From G963704535 sp963704535 (GTDB taxonomy: Bacteria > Chloroflexota > Chloroflexia > Chloroflexales > Roseiflexaceae): a stretch of DNA of 64,000 bases. Location: assembly GCA_963704535.1 (NCBI GenBank), contig OY969916.1, positions 558,001 through 622,000 of the forward strand, written 5' to 3'. Shown here in pieces: positions 1 through 7,770 of this stretch (position 1 is the stretch's first letter; each line of letters opens with the position of its first letter). The notes beneath the pieces were generated by a model. It was not told the origin of the DNA and ran no database searches. It worked only from the letters and a program-made list of their open reading frames with translations. A program made the translations under genes and the position numbers.

Positions 1-594
1 GTGGTCCGGCTGGGCGACGGGCGGGCCGAGTTGCACCGGCAGATCGAGCGGCTCGACGGCGTGACGACGGTCACGGGCGACGCGCGCGACCAGGGAGTGC
101 TGCGCGACGCCGGGATCGAGCGCGCCTACACCGTCGCCGCGCTGACCTCCGACGACCTGGTCAACCTACAGATCGGGCTGGCGGCGCGCCGCTACCGCGC
201 GGATGTCCACGTGGTGTTGCGGGTGTTTAGCGACACGCTGGCCGAGAAGCTGGCCGATATGTTCGGCATTCGCACGATCTACAGCACGTCGGGGCTGGCG
301 GCCCCCACCCTGGCCGCCGCTGGGGTGCTGGGCGATATCAGCCACGCCTTCTTCGCCGGCGGCCACCTGTACTCAACCGACCACATCACTGTTCGCGACG
401 GCGAGCCGCTGGCCGGCCAAAGCATTGCGACGATCCGCGCCCGGTATGACGCGCTGGTGATCGGGCTGCGCCACGACGCCGAGTCGCTCGTGCTGCCCCC
501 GCTCGACCGGGTCGTCGAGGCCGGCGGCGAGATCACCCTGCTGGCGACGATCGAGGCGCTCGCGCGGATACGCGGCCTGCTGCGGCAACCTTGA
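1..594 (+). CDS. TrkA/RCK-type NAD-binding protein of potassium transport, 5' truncated
   Basis: C-terminal part of a regulator of K+ conductance (RCK/TrkA) protein, or of an ion channel carrying this module. Residues ~1-100 look like the second half of a TrkA-N Rossmann fold, with a GDARDQGVLRDAGIERA segment followed by VAALTSDDLVNLQIGLAARR. This is the usual 'acidic residue, then DD-x-N' stretch that follows the dinucleotide site. Residues ~125-195 resemble a TrkA-C domain (ITVRDGEPLAGQSIATIRAR). The glycine-rich nucleotide loop is missing, so the gene must begin upstream of the window and the GTG at base 1 is not a trustworthy start. The gene converges with the next one, and heptamer repeats lie between them. 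Family assignment is fairly sure; whether it is a channel or a Trk subunit cannot be told. Confidence 0.75.
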   Translation: MVRLGDGRAELHRQIERLDGVTTVTGDARDQGVLRDAGIERAYTVAALTSDDLVNLQIGLAARRYRADVHVVLRVFSDTLAEKLADMFGIRTIYSTSGLAAPTLAAAGVLGDISHAFFAGGHLYSTDHITVRDGEPLAGQSIATIRARYDALVIGLRHDAESLVLPPLDRVVEAGGEITLLATIEALARIRGLLRQP

Positions 595-599
595 ACGAA

Positions 600-715
600 C
601 GTGAAACGTGTTGCGTGTTGCGTGAATTGTCCGTTGTCGGTGAAGCGTGAAACGTGAAACGTGAGGTGTCAGGTCGTCACCCCTTCACCCTTTCACCCTT
701 TCACCCCTTCATACC
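600..715. repeat. Heptamer (GTGAAAC/GTGTTGC) and octamer (TTTCACCC) tandem repeats
   Basis: Gap between two convergent genes. It holds tandem units of GTGAAAC and GTGTTGC, a TTGTCCG-like unit, then TTTCACCC repeats of the complementary type. The TTTCAC arm can pair with the GTGAAA arm, so a transcript would form a hairpin. It may serve as a bidirectional terminator. Confidence 0.7.
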
Positions 716-2029
716 TTACGTTCCCAAGTTAAGCTGGATATCGTCTGCCTCGCGCCACGGCTGCTGGTTGCCGGCCCAGTCGCGGGCGCGGGCGCGGAAG
801 GCGTAGGCGCCCGGCTCGGGTGGCACAAACAGCGCCTCCCCGACGGTCGCGCCAGCCAGCCAATCGCTCCAGCCGCCGTCGGGGAGGCGGCGCACCTGCA
901 CATCATAGGCGGCCAGGCCGCTGGCGTTGTCGGCGCCGCTCCAGCGCACCAGGAGGCTGCCGTCAGCCTGGGGCAGCGCCTCGATCACGCGGGCATCTGG
1001 CGGGGTGGTGTCGGCGCGCGGTACCCACTTCACCGCGTCGAAGCGTACCGTCAGCCCATCGTCGCCGGCCAGGTCGCCAAGCTCGACCGCCGCCGAGCCA
1101 CCGGCCATGTAATAGACGCCGAGCGAGGCCCAGGTTCCCGCCGCCGCGCCCTGGTCGACCACCACCTCGCTCGCCACGTCGCCGCGAATGACGCGGTAGC
1201 GCGCGGCGTGGGTCGCCGGTCGGCCGCAGGCCGGGATGTAGGCCAGCACCTCGTAGAAGCCGGCGCCGGGCAGCATAGCCGACCAGCGCGCCTGATTCTC
1301 GCTCAGGACCGGATCGAGCGTGCTATAGGTCCAGGCGTGCTGGCCGTTCAGCCCGCACCCCTCCTCATACCAGGTCACGGCCGCGACGCCGCCGTAGCCC
1401 TCGGCGCCATTGTCCACCATCTGGGCCTCGGGCTCGACGGCGATCTGCTCCGCAGGCGGCGCGGCGCTCATATCGACGACCGACCCGCCCGGATCGGAGC
1501 CAAGCCAGAGAAATGTGACCTGGACCCAATCGGACTCGGTCATGCCCAGGTCGTCCCAGAACGCGCCGTCGGCGATGTCGATCCCATTGGGGCTTCTGAT
1601 CCGGCGGCCAAATTGGTCGCGTCCGTCGTGGTAGCCGTCGCCGTAGGCAGCCTGGGCCATGGGCATGCCGGTCGGCAGATCGCTGTAGCGCCGTTGCGGC
1701 GACCAGTAATCGTCGTCGGTGTTCCAGGGGCCGACATCCCAGACCGGCAGCACGACACTGCGGTCGCGGTAGGTCACGCGCACCTGAAACTCGCCGCCGC
1801 CTCGGCTGGAGAGCACGCGCCAGGAGGGCAGCGCCACAAAGCGATCACGGGGCTGGATGCGGTGGCCATTGGCGGTGCGGTGGCCCACCAGCCCCTCGCG
1901 GGTCGCGAACACGCTGTAGGTCGGCGCGCCGGGGGGCGGCTCGTCGGCCAGCGCGCGACCAGTGGGCGCGACACTCAGCAGGGCCAGCGCCAGCGCCATC
2001 AGGGCGGTCAAGCATCTCAAAAGAGACAT
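716..2029 (-). CDS. Secreted protein: RlpA-like N-domain, golvesin/CBD-like domain, fibronectin-like C-domain
   Basis: A 437-residue exported protein. Residues 1-28 form a signal peptide (LLRCLTALMALALALLSVAP, likely cleavage after ALA). Residues ~40-190 contain TANGHRIQPRDRFVALP and VWDVGPWNTDDDYW, resembling the double-psi beta-barrel of RlpA-like cell-wall proteins, where such a DVGPWN stretch is conserved. Residues ~215-340 (WYEEGCGLNGQHAWTYST to VRFDAVKWV) fit the golvesin/xanthan-lyase CBD-like sandwich. Residues ~345-437 look like a fibronectin type III or Ig-like repeat (GSLLVRWSGADNASGLAAYDVQVR). It probably acts at the cell surface or sheath. Domain identities are from motif recognition, and no enzymatic activity is claimed. 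Confidence 0.7.
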   Translation of the reverse strand: MSLLRCLTALMALALALLSVAPTGRALADEPPPGAPTYSVFATREGLVGHRTANGHRIQPRDRFVALPSWRVLSSRGGGEFQVRVTYRDRSVVLPVWDVGPWNTDDDYWSPQRRYSDLPTGMPMAQAAYGDGYHDGRDQFGRRIRSPNGIDIADGAFWDDLGMTESDWVQVTFLWLGSDPGGSVVDMSAAPPAEQIAVEPEAQMVDNGAEGYGGVAAVTWYEEGCGLNGQHAWTYSTLDPVLSENQARWSAMLPGAGFYEVLAYIPACGRPATHAARYRVIRGDVASEVVVDQGAAAGTWASLGVYYMAGGSAAVELGDLAGDDGLTVRFDAVKWVPRADTTPPDARVIEALPQADGSLLVRWSGADNASGLAAYDVQVRRLPDGGWSDWLAGATVGEALFVPPEPGAYAFRARARDWAGNQQPWREADDIQLNLGT

Positions 2030-2249
2030 AAAACCTCGCTTGCGAAGAGAAACACAGCGCGGCGCGCAATTATAGCGAGGAAGGCAGTATTGTCAAATTG
2101 CGATTTAACACAAAGGTGCAAAGGTGCAAAGGTGCAAAGATGTCATAGCAGCCGTTACAGCACTCCGTGAGGAATGCGAAGCACCCGGCGTCATAAGAAA
2201 TGTTAAACGGGTGATAGATGCGGATACAACGTGAAAAGGAGGCCTTCCT

Positions 2250-2861
2250 ATGCTACGACGAGCAATGGTGAGCCTGGCGCTGGCGATTGCGCTGCTTGCG
2301 CTGGCGGCCCCGGCCTACGCCGGCGGGTGGGCGGTCGTGACGCTGGACTCGCTGCCGCAGGAGGTGCGCGCCGGCCAGGTCCTGCACCTGGGCTTCATGG
2401 TCCGGCAGCACGGCAAGACGCCGGTCAATGACGTCGAGGCGTACGTCTACGCGACCAGGCGCGACAGCGCCGGCACCAACTTCGACCGGCTGCTGGGGGT
2501 GAGCGTCGCCCAAGCCCAGGAAAGCCAGGGCGCGAAGACCATTCAGGTCAAGGCGCGGCAGGAAGGCGCGGTGGGCCACTTCGTGGTCGACGTGACCTTC
2601 CCCAGCGAGGGCGACTGGGAGTGGGAGATCGTGCCGGCGCCGTTCGAGGGCACCAGGTTCGCGCCGCTGACGGTGCTGCCGGGCGCCGCCGCGCCGGCCG
2701 AGCAGCCGACCGCCGCCACAGCCGCTGCCACGCCGAGCGGGCTCGACACGACGATGCTCCTGCGGGTGCTGGGCGGCCTGGCGCTGATCGGGGCAGTCGG
2801 GCTGGCACTGATGAGCAGGCGTAGGCTGCGGGGCGGCGAGCTTGCCCCACGCTCACAGTAA
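2250..2861 (+). CDS. Exported, C-terminally membrane-anchored beta-sandwich protein
   Basis: A 203-residue protein with a signal peptide (residues 1-24, ending APAYA) and a C-terminal anchor (VLGGLALIGAVGLALM) followed by an Arg-rich tail. The middle (~25-140: AVVTLDSLPQEVRAGQVLHLGFMVRQHGKTPVNDVEAYV, then VVDVTFPSEGDWEWEIVP) resembles YtkA/FixH-type Ig-like domains of bacterial surface and copper-related proteins. The start is supported by AAGGAGG just upstream. It lies immediately before a cytochrome c gene on the same strand, so a role in the envelope, possibly near respiratory components, is plausible. That role is inference only. Confidence 0.65.
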   Translation: MLRRAMVSLALAIALLALAAPAYAGGWAVVTLDSLPQEVRAGQVLHLGFMVRQHGKTPVNDVEAYVYATRRDSAGTNFDRLLGVSVAQAQESQGAKTIQVKARQEGAVGHFVVDVTFPSEGDWEWEIVPAPFEGTRFAPLTVLPGAAAPAEQPTAATAAATPSGLDTTMLLRVLGGLALIGAVGLALMSRRRLRGGELAPRSQ

Positions 2862-2865
2862 CATC

Positions 2866-2922
2866 CACTTTGTGTTGCGTGTTGCGTATTAGCGGGCACG
2901 CAACACGCAACACGCAACAGCA
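2866..2922. repeat. Inverted heptamer repeats (GTGTTGC / GCAACAC)
   Basis: Two to three copies of TGTTGCG, a short non-repeated centre, then three copies of its complement CGCAACA. A transcript would fold into a stem of about 17 bp. It lies between two co-directional genes and ends just before the ribosome-binding site of the cytochrome gene. Confidence 0.75.
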
Positions 2923-2939
2923 CCGTGAGGGAGGGTGAT

Positions 2940-3326
2940 ATGCTCAAGATCAGCGCGCTTCTGGGAGCCATTGGCCTGGGTCTGCTGCTGCTCTCGGCGC
3001 TCCCGCGAGCCGCGCCAGCGCCGCAGCCCGCCACCGTGGCCAGTGTGCCGGCGGCGCAGGGGGATGTCGCGTATGGCAAGGCGCTTTTCGGGGCCAAGGG
3101 CTGCGTCCAGTGCCATCATCATGCCGCGCTCGCCGAGTCAGGCAAGTTCGCCGGGAGCGATACCCCTGACCTGACCAACTACCGACCGGACCCGGCCTAC
3201 CTGCGCCGCTGGCTGAAGAACCCGCCCGAGGTCAAGCCCGGCACCACGATGCCGGTGCTCAACCTGAACGACGCGGAGATCGAGGCGCTGATCGCGTTCC
3301 TGAGCGCGAATCAGGCTGGCAGCTAA
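2940..3326 (+). CDS. Mono-heme c-type cytochrome, membrane-anchored or exported
   Basis: A 128-residue class I cytochrome c. An N-terminal hydrophobic segment (residues ~2-24) exports or anchors it. The heme-binding site CVQCHH (CxxCH) is at about residue 59, and the sixth ligand is probably the Met of GTTMPVLNL. The C-terminus has the usual LIAFLSANQ helix. ATG at 2940 is preferred over the GTG 15 bases upstream because AGGGAGG lies at proper spacing before it. It likely carries electrons on the outer face of the membrane. No oxidase or reductase gene is adjacent, so its partner is unknown. Confidence 0.85.
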   Translation: MLKISALLGAIGLGLLLLSALPRAAPAPQPATVASVPAAQGDVAYGKALFGAKGCVQCHHHAALAESGKFAGSDTPDLTNYRPDPAYLRRWLKNPPEVKPGTTMPVLNLNDAEIEALIAFLSANQAGS

Positions 3327-3337
3327 TGAACCAAGCT

Positions 3338-3395
3338 CATGTTACGTGTTACGTGTTGCGTCGCGCCAACTCACGCAACACGCAACACGTAACAC
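3338..3395. repeat. Inverted heptamer repeat hairpin (GTTACGT/GTGTTGC)
   Basis: Arm one is GTTACGTGTTACGTGTTGCGT. After about 12 bases comes its complement ACGCAACACGCAACACGTAAC. The pairing is essentially perfect over ~21 bp, and each arm is built of 7-base units. It lies downstream of the cytochrome gene and may terminate transcription. Confidence 0.75.
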
Positions 3396-3457
3396 CCACT
3401 CCAGAATAGTTTATTTTCGAGAATCCCTAAAACCGGATCCGAAATGTAGCGGTATGG

Positions 3458-3463
3458 TATGAT
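3458..3463 (+). promoter_or_regulatory. Possible -10 element of the ECF sigma/anti-sigma operon
   Basis: TATGAT lies 17 bases before the chosen ATG (3480), inside TATGGTATGAT. No convincing -35 was identified. The ribosome-binding site GGAG (3471-3474) lies between this element and the start. Confidence 0.35.
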
Positions 3464-3479
3464 GCCCAGCGGAGCAATC

Positions 3480-4073
3480 ATGATCAGGGAGCTCGCGGCC
3501 TTGGACAAAGCCAGCCCCACAGGCGCGGAGCGGAGTGACGCCGACGCGCGGCTCGTCGCCCGCATCCGCGCCGGCGACGAGGACGCCTTCGAGCTGCTGG
3601 TCGAGCGCTACCAGGCACCGCTTTTTCGCTACCTGCATGGCTTCGTCGGCGACCCAGAGCAGGCGCGCGACCTGGTTCAGGAGACCTTTCTGCGCGCGTA
3701 CCGATCGCTGGGCGGTCTGGACGACCCCGGCCTGCTGCGAAGCTGGCTCTACCGGATCGCGCATAACCAGGCGTGCTCGCTGCTGCGCCGCCGCCGCTTG
3801 ATGAGCTGGCTGCCGCTCAGTTTTATGCACCAGGGCAACGAGCCGGCTCCCGACCGTCGCGTGGTCGAGGCGGCCAGGGTCGAGGAGACGCTGGCACAGG
3901 TCCCGCTGGATCAGCGCGCTCCACTGCTGCTGCACCTGGTGGGCGGCTTCTCGTACGCCGAGGTCGCCGAGCTGCTGGGGATCAGCGAGGGCGCGGTGCG
4001 GATGCGGATCAGCCGCGGACGGGCCGCGTTTCGGGCCGCCTACAGCGCCGGGGAGGAAGACCATGCATCCTGA
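3480..4073 (+). CDS. ECF-type RNA polymerase sigma factor
   Basis: A 197-residue sigma-70 family protein of the extracytoplasmic-function class. Region 2 spans ~20-100 (ARLVARIRAGDEDAFELLVERYQAPLFRYLHGFVGDPEQARDLVQETFLRAYR, with the DLVQETF hallmark). Region 4 spans ~130-190 (LDQRAPLLLHLVGGFSYAEVAELLGISEGAVRMRISRGR, a canonical HTH). ATG 3480 is preferred to ATGs at 3459/3462 because GGAG is well spaced before it. The 3' end overlaps the next gene by 11 bases. That gene encodes a zinc-finger anti-sigma factor, so the two form a translationally coupled sigma/anti-sigma pair. The inducing signal is unknown. Confidence 0.9.
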   Translation: MIRELAALDKASPTGAERSDADARLVARIRAGDEDAFELLVERYQAPLFRYLHGFVGDPEQARDLVQETFLRAYRSLGGLDDPGLLRSWLYRIAHNQACSLLRRRRLMSWLPLSFMHQGNEPAPDRRVVEAARVEETLAQVPLDQRAPLLLHLVGGFSYAEVAELLGISEGAVRMRISRGRAAFRAAYSAGEEDHAS

Positions 4074-5361
4074 CACGCCGCAACTCGCCGCGTACCTGGA
4101 CGGTGCGTTGGGCGCGACCGAGCGCGCCGAGCTGCGCGGGCATATCCTGACGTGTCCGGCGTGCGCCGCCCGGCTGGAGCAACTGCGGGCCGACGCCCAG
4201 CTGATCACCAGGTCGATCGCTGCATCGGGCCCAGCCCCGGACGTGCGCGCGACCGTGCGGGCCCGCCTGCGGCGCCGGAGGCCGGTGAGCTGGCTGGCGC
4301 GGGGGGGCGCGCTGGCCGGCGGCTTTGCCGGCGCGGTCGCCGCGCTGCTGCTATTCGCCGTGCTGATCGGCGCCCGCAGCAGCGGCGTCTCGTTCGGTCG
4401 CGTCCCCGACCGGCTGTTCGTGGTCAATATCCGCAGCGGGCAACTGATCGCGTTGGACCCGACGGATGGGAAGGAGCTGACCAGCGCGGTGATCGGCGCG
4501 AGTCCTTCCAAGGTGCGCTACGACGAGCGGCGCGGTCGGCTGTATGTAATGCTGAATCAGGCGATCGTCGCGATCGACCCACAGACACTTGCAGAGATCG
4601 GGCGCTGGGACGCCCTACAGCCCTTCGCTAATGATGCCGGGATCGCGATCGACGGGGAGCACGCGCGCCTGTACGTGGCGCTGCCCGGCGGCATCGTCGC
4701 GCTGGCGCTCGACACCCCGCAGCCGACCGAGGTTCGCACGTTCTCGGTCGCTTCGTCAGGCGCATTAGCGCTCACCCCCGATGGCCGCACGCTGTTTGCG
4801 CTTGACCAGCAAGCGGCCATGCTCTGGGCGCTCGACCTCCAGAGCGGCGTCGCCGGCTTGCAACCGCTACCGGGTGGCGTCGCCGGCAGGCGCGGGTGGC
4901 TGGCCATGAGCCCGAACGGGCAGCATGTCTATGCGCTGCGCCAGGCCGGGGCCTCATCCAGCGGGCAGGCGCGCGAGGACGACCCGGCGATGCTCTGGCG
5001 CATCGACACCGGCAGCGGTCGCACCGAGGGGCCATTCCCAATCACCGCAGAGCCGTGGTCCCAGGATCTGCTGGCGATCGATGCCGGCCACCTGGCGATC
5101 TCACGCGGCGATGGCAGGATCGGCGGTGTCGAGATCGTCGATACCGCCAACTTCCAGACGACCGACCACCTCGACCCGTCCTACGACGAGCATAATCTCG
5201 TCGGTGGCCCACGCGGCAGCCTGTTCGCGCTGAACTGGCTTCATCACACCGTGACCCGCTATAGCCTCGACACCCAGGTGGTGACGTGGCGGGTCGAGAT
5301 GAATGATCACTTCTTCCGAGACGGCGTCTATGTTCGTGGCGGGTGGCGCTGGCCGTGGTGA
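4063..5361 (+). CDS. Membrane anti-sigma factor: zf-HC2 domain + TM + extracytoplasmic beta-propeller
   Basis: A 432-residue protein. Residues 1-45 are an anti-sigma zinc finger (AYLDGAL...RGHILTCPACAARL, the HxxxCxxC motif). A single membrane segment at ~83-108 (GALAGGFAGAVAALLLFAVLIG) places the rest outside the cytoplasm. Residues ~120-432 contain YVTN/YncE-like repeats (RLFVVNIRSGQLIALDPTDGKEL, RLYVMLNQAIVAIDPQTL, LYVALPGGIVALALDT, LFALDQQAAMLWALDLQSG and others), consistent with a multi-bladed propeller. It overlaps the ECF sigma gene by 11 bases. The architecture suggests the propeller senses an extracellular ligand and controls release of the sigma factor. The sensing role is inference. 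Confidence 0.85.
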   Translation: MHPDTPQLAAYLDGALGATERAELRGHILTCPACAARLEQLRADAQLITRSIAASGPAPDVRATVRARLRRRRPVSWLARGGALAGGFAGAVAALLLFAVLIGARSSGVSFGRVPDRLFVVNIRSGQLIALDPTDGKELTSAVIGASPSKVRYDERRGRLYVMLNQAIVAIDPQTLAEIGRWDALQPFANDAGIAIDGEHARLYVALPGGIVALALDTPQPTEVRTFSVASSGALALTPDGRTLFALDQQAAMLWALDLQSGVAGLQPLPGGVAGRRGWLAMSPNGQHVYALRQAGASSSGQAREDDPAMLWRIDTGSGRTEGPFPITAEPWSQDLLAIDAGHLAISRGDGRIGGVEIVDTANFQTTDHLDPSYDEHNLVGGPRGSLFALNWLHHTVTRYSLDTQVVTWRVEMNDHFFRDGVYVRGGWRWPW

Positions 5362-5492
5362 TTGGGCCGCTCCGCCATTCAGTCATTCCTCATTCAGCCG
5401 CTTCCGGTGCCCCTCATCCCTCCCTGGGTTGAACTCGATCTGCCGAAGATGCGATAATACGCCCACCTCGGTCGATTGAGATCATAATAAGG

Positions 5493-6065
5493 ATGCATGA
5501 GCAGACCGCCCAGGCGCTGTTGGCGCTCTACAGCCAGGTTGCCACGCTCAAGCTGCTGCCGCGCACCGGCTGGCTCCAACGCGGCGTCGTTGCCGCAGAG
5601 AGCGTCGCCGAACACAGCTTTGGCGTCGCTGTGCTGGCGCTGCTGGTCGGCGAAGCCGCCGGCGGGCTCGACCGCGGTAAGCTGCTGACCATCGCGTTGC
5701 TGCACGATATGGCCGAAGTGCTGTTGAGCGATCTGCCCGCCTCGGCCACGCGCCTGCTTGGCGCCGAGCACAAGCATCGGGCCGAGCGGCGGGCCATGGA
5801 GGAGCTGTTCGTCCAGACTCTTGGCCGTATTGATTATGTCGAGCTGTGGGCTGAATATACCACCGGCGCGAGCGTGGAGGCCCGGCTGGTCAAAGAGCTC
5901 GATCGGGTCGAGATGCTGGTCCAGGCGTTGGCCTACGAGCGCGCGGGCAACCGCGGCCTGGCCGAGTTCTGGCGCGACGCCGACGCCGGTTGGAGCGACG
6001 AATTTCCGATCGTCCGCGCGGTGGCCGAACAGCTAATCACGTTGCACAACGATCGGGAGAAATGA
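5493..6065 (+). CDS. HD-domain phosphohydrolase (YfbR/HDDC2-like 5'-nucleotidase)
   Basis: A 190-residue HD-superfamily protein. The metal-binding residues can be followed: His in ESVAEHSFGVAVLALLV (~38), the HD pair in LLHDMAEVLLSDLP (~71), and a downstream Asp in KELDRVEMLVQALAYE (~137). The size and the LLPRTGW...EHS start match the HDDC2/YfbR type, which removes phosphate from deoxynucleoside 5'-monophosphates. Substrate specificity is inferred from the family. ATG 5493 follows AAGGATG. The gene stands alone, with repeat elements downstream. Confidence 0.8.
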   Translation: MHEQTAQALLALYSQVATLKLLPRTGWLQRGVVAAESVAEHSFGVAVLALLVGEAAGGLDRGKLLTIALLHDMAEVLLSDLPASATRLLGAEHKHRAERRAMEELFVQTLGRIDYVELWAEYTTGASVEARLVKELDRVEMLVQALAYERAGNRGLAEFWRDADAGWSDEFPIVRAVAEQLITLHNDREK

Positions 6066-6135
6066 AAAAGGAGGTTTGAGGGGGCTGCCCCCTCAGTCCT
6101 CCCCACCCACACTGTAAAGTAGAATGGCGTCATCT
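6066..6135. repeat. Palindromic dispersed repeat, family B
   Basis: Contains GAGGTTTGAGGGGGCTGCCCCCTCA and ends CCACCCACACTGTAAAGTAGAATGGCG. The same sequence recurs near 18600, 40840 and 63360. The core palindrome would form a strong hairpin directly downstream of the HD gene. A heptamer array (CTCCAAT/CTCTAAT) follows to about 6153. Confidence 0.75.
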
Positions 6136-6201
6136 CCAATCTCTAATCTCCAAGGGTGCAAAAGCGCAACATCCGGTCGCCAAGGATAGTCAAACCTTCT
6201 T

Positions 6202-6298
6202 GAGACTGTTTGAAAAGTTCGCTTATCGCACGAGTTTGGTGGTGGAAAGGGGTTCTTGAGGGGCCGGCCCCTCAAACTCTCCCTTTTCAAACAGTCTC
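6202..6298. mobile_element. MITE-like element, family A, complete copy
   Basis: Flanked by perfect 16-bp terminal inverted repeats, GAGACTGTTTGAAAAG (6202-6217) and its complement (6283-6298). It has an internal GAGGGGCCGGCCCCTC palindrome. At 97 bp it has no coding capacity. Complete or near-complete copies occur at 15861, 21404, 39119 and 47716, which supports past mobility. It sits upstream of the KBL/SPT-type gene. Confidence 0.75.
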
Positions 6299-6440
6299 TG
6301 AGAGCGACGTGGCTCTCAGCCGGATCAGAGCAGCAGAGGAGCCAGTCGGCATGGCGGAACGAGCCACGTCACGCATACTTCTGGAAGGCGGCGCGCATAC
6401 AACGCCGATCATCCGCGTTCCAGGGGCGGAAGGAGGATCT

Positions 6441-7673
6441 GTGGACCTATTCGATAAGTGCCGCCACTCGCGCCGGGTCGGCGAGGCGAAGCAGGCGATG
6501 GCCGCCGGCAACTACCCGTACTTCATCGCGTTGGAGGAGCACGAGGGCACCGTCGCCACCTACAACGGCCGCAAGGTGATCATGTGCGGCTCCAACAACT
6601 ACCTCGGCCTGACGATGGACCCACGTGTGCGCGCGGCCGCCAGCGAGGCGCTCGACTACTACGGCCCCTCCTGCACCGGCTCGCGCTTCCTCAACGGCAA
6701 CCTGAAACTGCACGAGCAGCTTGAGCGCGAACTGGCGGCGTTCTTCGGCAAGGAGGCGGCGCTAGTTTTCTCGACCGGCTACCAGGCCAATCTGGGCGCC
6801 ATCGCGTCGCTGGTCGGGCGCAGCGACGTGGTGATTATCGACAAGGACGACCACGCCTCGATCGTCGACGGCTGCCGGCTCAGCTTCGGCGAGATGCGGC
6901 GCTTCGCTCACAACGACATCGCCGACCTTGAGCGCCAGTTGCGGGCTTGCTCGCCGCGCGCCGGCAAGCTGGTGATCGTCGATGGCGTCTTCTCGATGGG
7001 CGGCGACCTGGCGCCGCTGCCGGAGATCGCCCGGCTGTGCCGCCAGTACGACGCGCGCCTGATGATCGATGATGCCCATGGGGCTGGGGTGGTCGGCGGC
7101 GGGCGCGGCACCGCCACGCACTTCGGCATGGTCGATCAGGTCGACTTGATCATGACCACCTTCAGCAAGTCGTTCGCATCGCTCGGCGGCGCGATTATGG
7201 GCGATGAGGAGGTCATCCGCTACATCAAGCACCACGCCAACACGCTGATCTTTAGCGCCAGCATCCCGCCTGCCAACGCCGCCGCCGCGCTGGCTGCCCT
7301 GCGAATCATGCGCGAAGAGCCCCAGCACAGCGCCCGTGTCATGGCGCTCGGCGCGCACATGCGCCAGGCCCTGAGCGCGCTGGGCTACGACATCGGCAGC
7401 AGCCAGACGCCGATCGTGCCGATCATCACCGGCGGCATCGAGCCGACCCTGGCGCTGTGGCGCACGCTGCTGGACGCGGGCGTGTTCACCAACCCGGTCC
7501 TGCCGCCGGCCGCGCCGAATGGCCGGCTGCGTACCAGCTACATGGCGACCCATACCGACGAGCAGCTCAATCGTGTGCTGGAGATCTACGCCTGGGCGGG
7601 GCGCCGGCTGGGCCTCATCCCCCAGGAGCCGCCCGCCGAACCTGTCGCGCCGAAACTCGCCTTTGGATTCTAG
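6441..7673 (+). CDS. PLP-dependent alpha-oxoamine synthase (KBL/BioF/SPT family)
   Basis: A 410-residue fold-type I PLP enzyme of the family that condenses an amino acid with an acyl-CoA (8-amino-7-oxononanoate synthase, glycine C-acetyltransferase, serine palmitoyltransferase). Family landmarks are NYLGLTMDPRV, GPSCTGSRFLNGNLKLHEQLE, DDAHGAGVVG (Asp binding the pyridine N) and TFSKSFASLGG, whose Lys is the Schiff-base lysine. GTG 6441 is chosen because AGGAGG sits just upstream. In-frame codons further upstream run into the family A repeat. Exact substrate cannot be told. No biotin or sphingolipid genes are adjacent, and such orphan copies are often annotated as serine palmitoyltransferase-like. 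Confidence 0.85.
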   Translation: MDLFDKCRHSRRVGEAKQAMAAGNYPYFIALEEHEGTVATYNGRKVIMCGSNNYLGLTMDPRVRAAASEALDYYGPSCTGSRFLNGNLKLHEQLERELAAFFGKEAALVFSTGYQANLGAIASLVGRSDVVIIDKDDHASIVDGCRLSFGEMRRFAHNDIADLERQLRACSPRAGKLVIVDGVFSMGGDLAPLPEIARLCRQYDARLMIDDAHGAGVVGGGRGTATHFGMVDQVDLIMTTFSKSFASLGGAIMGDEEVIRYIKHHANTLIFSASIPPANAAAALAALRIMREEPQHSARVMALGAHMRQALSALGYDIGSSQTPIVPIITGGIEPTLALWRTLLDAGVFTNPVLPPAAPNGRLRTSYMATHTDEQLNRVLEIYAWAGRRLGLIPQEPPAEPVAPKLAFGF

Positions 7674-7676
7674 CAA

Positions 7677-7755
7677 TGAGTTATGAGTTATGAGTTATGA
7701 GTTAATGTCCTTCTATTCTTAACTCATAACTCATAACTCTCAACTCTCAACTCCT
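7677..7755. repeat. Inverted heptamer repeat (ATGAGTT / AACTCAT)
   Basis: Four copies of ATGAGTT, a centre of about 17 bases, then AACTCAT/AACTCTC units. A hairpin of about 25 bp is expected in RNA. It fills nearly all the space between two co-directional genes. Confidence 0.8.
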
Positions 7756-7770
7756 GAGTGGGGGGATTCT

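Noticed and set aside
1208..2170. Long open frame (320 codons) on the plus strand
   Set aside because: It lies antisense to the secreted RlpA/FN3-like gene, has no recognisable domain and has composition typical of a GC-rich shadow frame.
6210..6440. Longer N-terminus for the PLP-dependent enzyme
   Set aside because: The extra codons run through the family A element, and a strong ribosome-binding site precedes GTG 6441.
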